DNA of 6,250 nucleotides from Bacillota bacterium (GTDB lineage Bacteria > Bacillota > Clostridia > Tissierellales > Sporanaerobacteraceae): the NCBI GenBank assembly GCA_029779375.1, contig JAKPAR010000111.1, forward strand, positions 1 to 6,250. The letters are read 5' to 3'. Below the pieces are notes generated by a model. That model saw only the letters and a program-made list of their open reading frames with translations. It did not search any database and was not told the origin of the DNA. Of the stretch, positions 5,903 to 6,250 are shown piece after piece (position 1 is the stretch's first letter; every line of letters begins with the position of its first letter). Made by a program: the position numbers and the translations under genes.

Positions 5903-6250
5903 AATGATCATGGTCTAGTACATCCATATTTTTGCCATAAGTTTCACCTATTACATCTGAAAGTTCAACATTTTTTGAATCGTGAACATAGAACTTTCCA
6001 TTTCCCAAACATAATATCTTGTTAACTTTTTTCGAAATCACACCTATGTCGTGAGAAACCATAACTAATGTAATATTGTATTTCATATTAAGTTTTTCCA
6101 TCAAATCATAAAATCTGTTTTGAGATTCAATATCTACGCCTACAAGAGGCTCATCCATAAATAGTATTTCTGGATTGCTCACAAGAGCTCTAGCTATAAA
6201 TATCCTTTGTTTTTGACCACCTGAAAGATTACCTATGAGTCTATCGCTAT
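5901..6250 (-). CDS. znuC: Metal ABC transporter ATP-binding protein, C-terminal part (partial)
   Basis: The last 115 residues or so are visible; Walker A and the N-terminus lie beyond base 6250. The open frame runs unbroken to the edge, so the GTG at 6182 is internal and not a start. In order it shows the signature LSGGQKQR followed by IFIARALV, Walker B ILFMDEP, D-loop GVD and the switch His in MVSHDIGVI. The chain ends in DVLDHDH; His/Asp-rich tails are common in zinc-type transporters and may bind metal, which is an inference here. As the partner of the permease immediately downstream (10-bp gap), it energises divalent metal import from the cytoplasmic side. It could equally be named MntB- or ZurA-like; the assignment to zinc rests on the general family only. 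Confidence 0.9.
   Translation of the reverse strand, partial: SDRLIGNLSGGQKQRIFIARALVSNPEILFMDEPLVGVDIESQNRFYDLMEKLNMKYNITLVMVSHDIGVISKKVNKILCLGNGKFYVHDSKNVELSDVIGETYGKNMDVLDHDH

Noticed and set aside
6180..6182. GTG as a start giving a 93-residue ATPase fragment
   Set aside because: The frame stays open to the window edge and encodes the ABC signature LSGGQKQR upstream of this codon, so the gene is cut by the window, not truncated.

Overview
The window is AT-rich (by eye around 70% A+T), and every gene I can support is read from the minus strand. Strong AGGAGG-type ribosome sites, frequent TTG and GTG starts, a lipoprotein-anchored binding protein and A/T-tract hairpin terminators point to a low-GC Gram-positive bacterium, most likely an anaerobe of the Clostridia or a relative. 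The species cannot be named from this sequence.

Read along the minus strand, from high to low coordinates, there are three units. (1) 6250-5075: the 3' part of a metal ABC transporter operon of the ZnuC/ZnuB type. It holds the end of the ATPase, the complete permease, and a hairpin terminator that starts inside the permease gene. (2) 4989-546: a polyamine uptake operon. It has one strong promoter (TTGACT, 18-bp spacer, TATAAT) preceded by two A-tracts, and a leader of about 70 nt with three TAAAC/GTTTA half-sites. The genes follow in the order XRE-cupin regulator (PuuR-like), potA, potB, potC, potD, and the unit ends in a perfect 19-bp inverted repeat that I read as the terminator. (3) 538-1: a 16-bp tandem repeat and a near-perfect 24-bp palindrome, then the N-terminal third or so of an FAD/NAD(P)H-dependent oxidoreductase that runs off the window.

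The Pot genes form a full importer: the lipoprotein PotD captures spermidine or putrescine outside the membrane, PotB and PotC form the channel, and PotA supplies ATP hydrolysis. The regulator is the first gene of the same transcript, so it probably senses polyamine through its cupin domain and controls its own operon. The A-B, B-C and C-D junctions are all 4-base stop/start overlaps (TTGA, GTGA, ATGA), which implies translational coupling.

This is mostly conventional transporter content. I see no mobile element, CRISPR array, RNA gene or clearly new system. The items most worth a second look are the repeat/palindrome block before the oxidoreductase, the half-sites in the pot leader, and the altered ligand-pocket residues of PotD.
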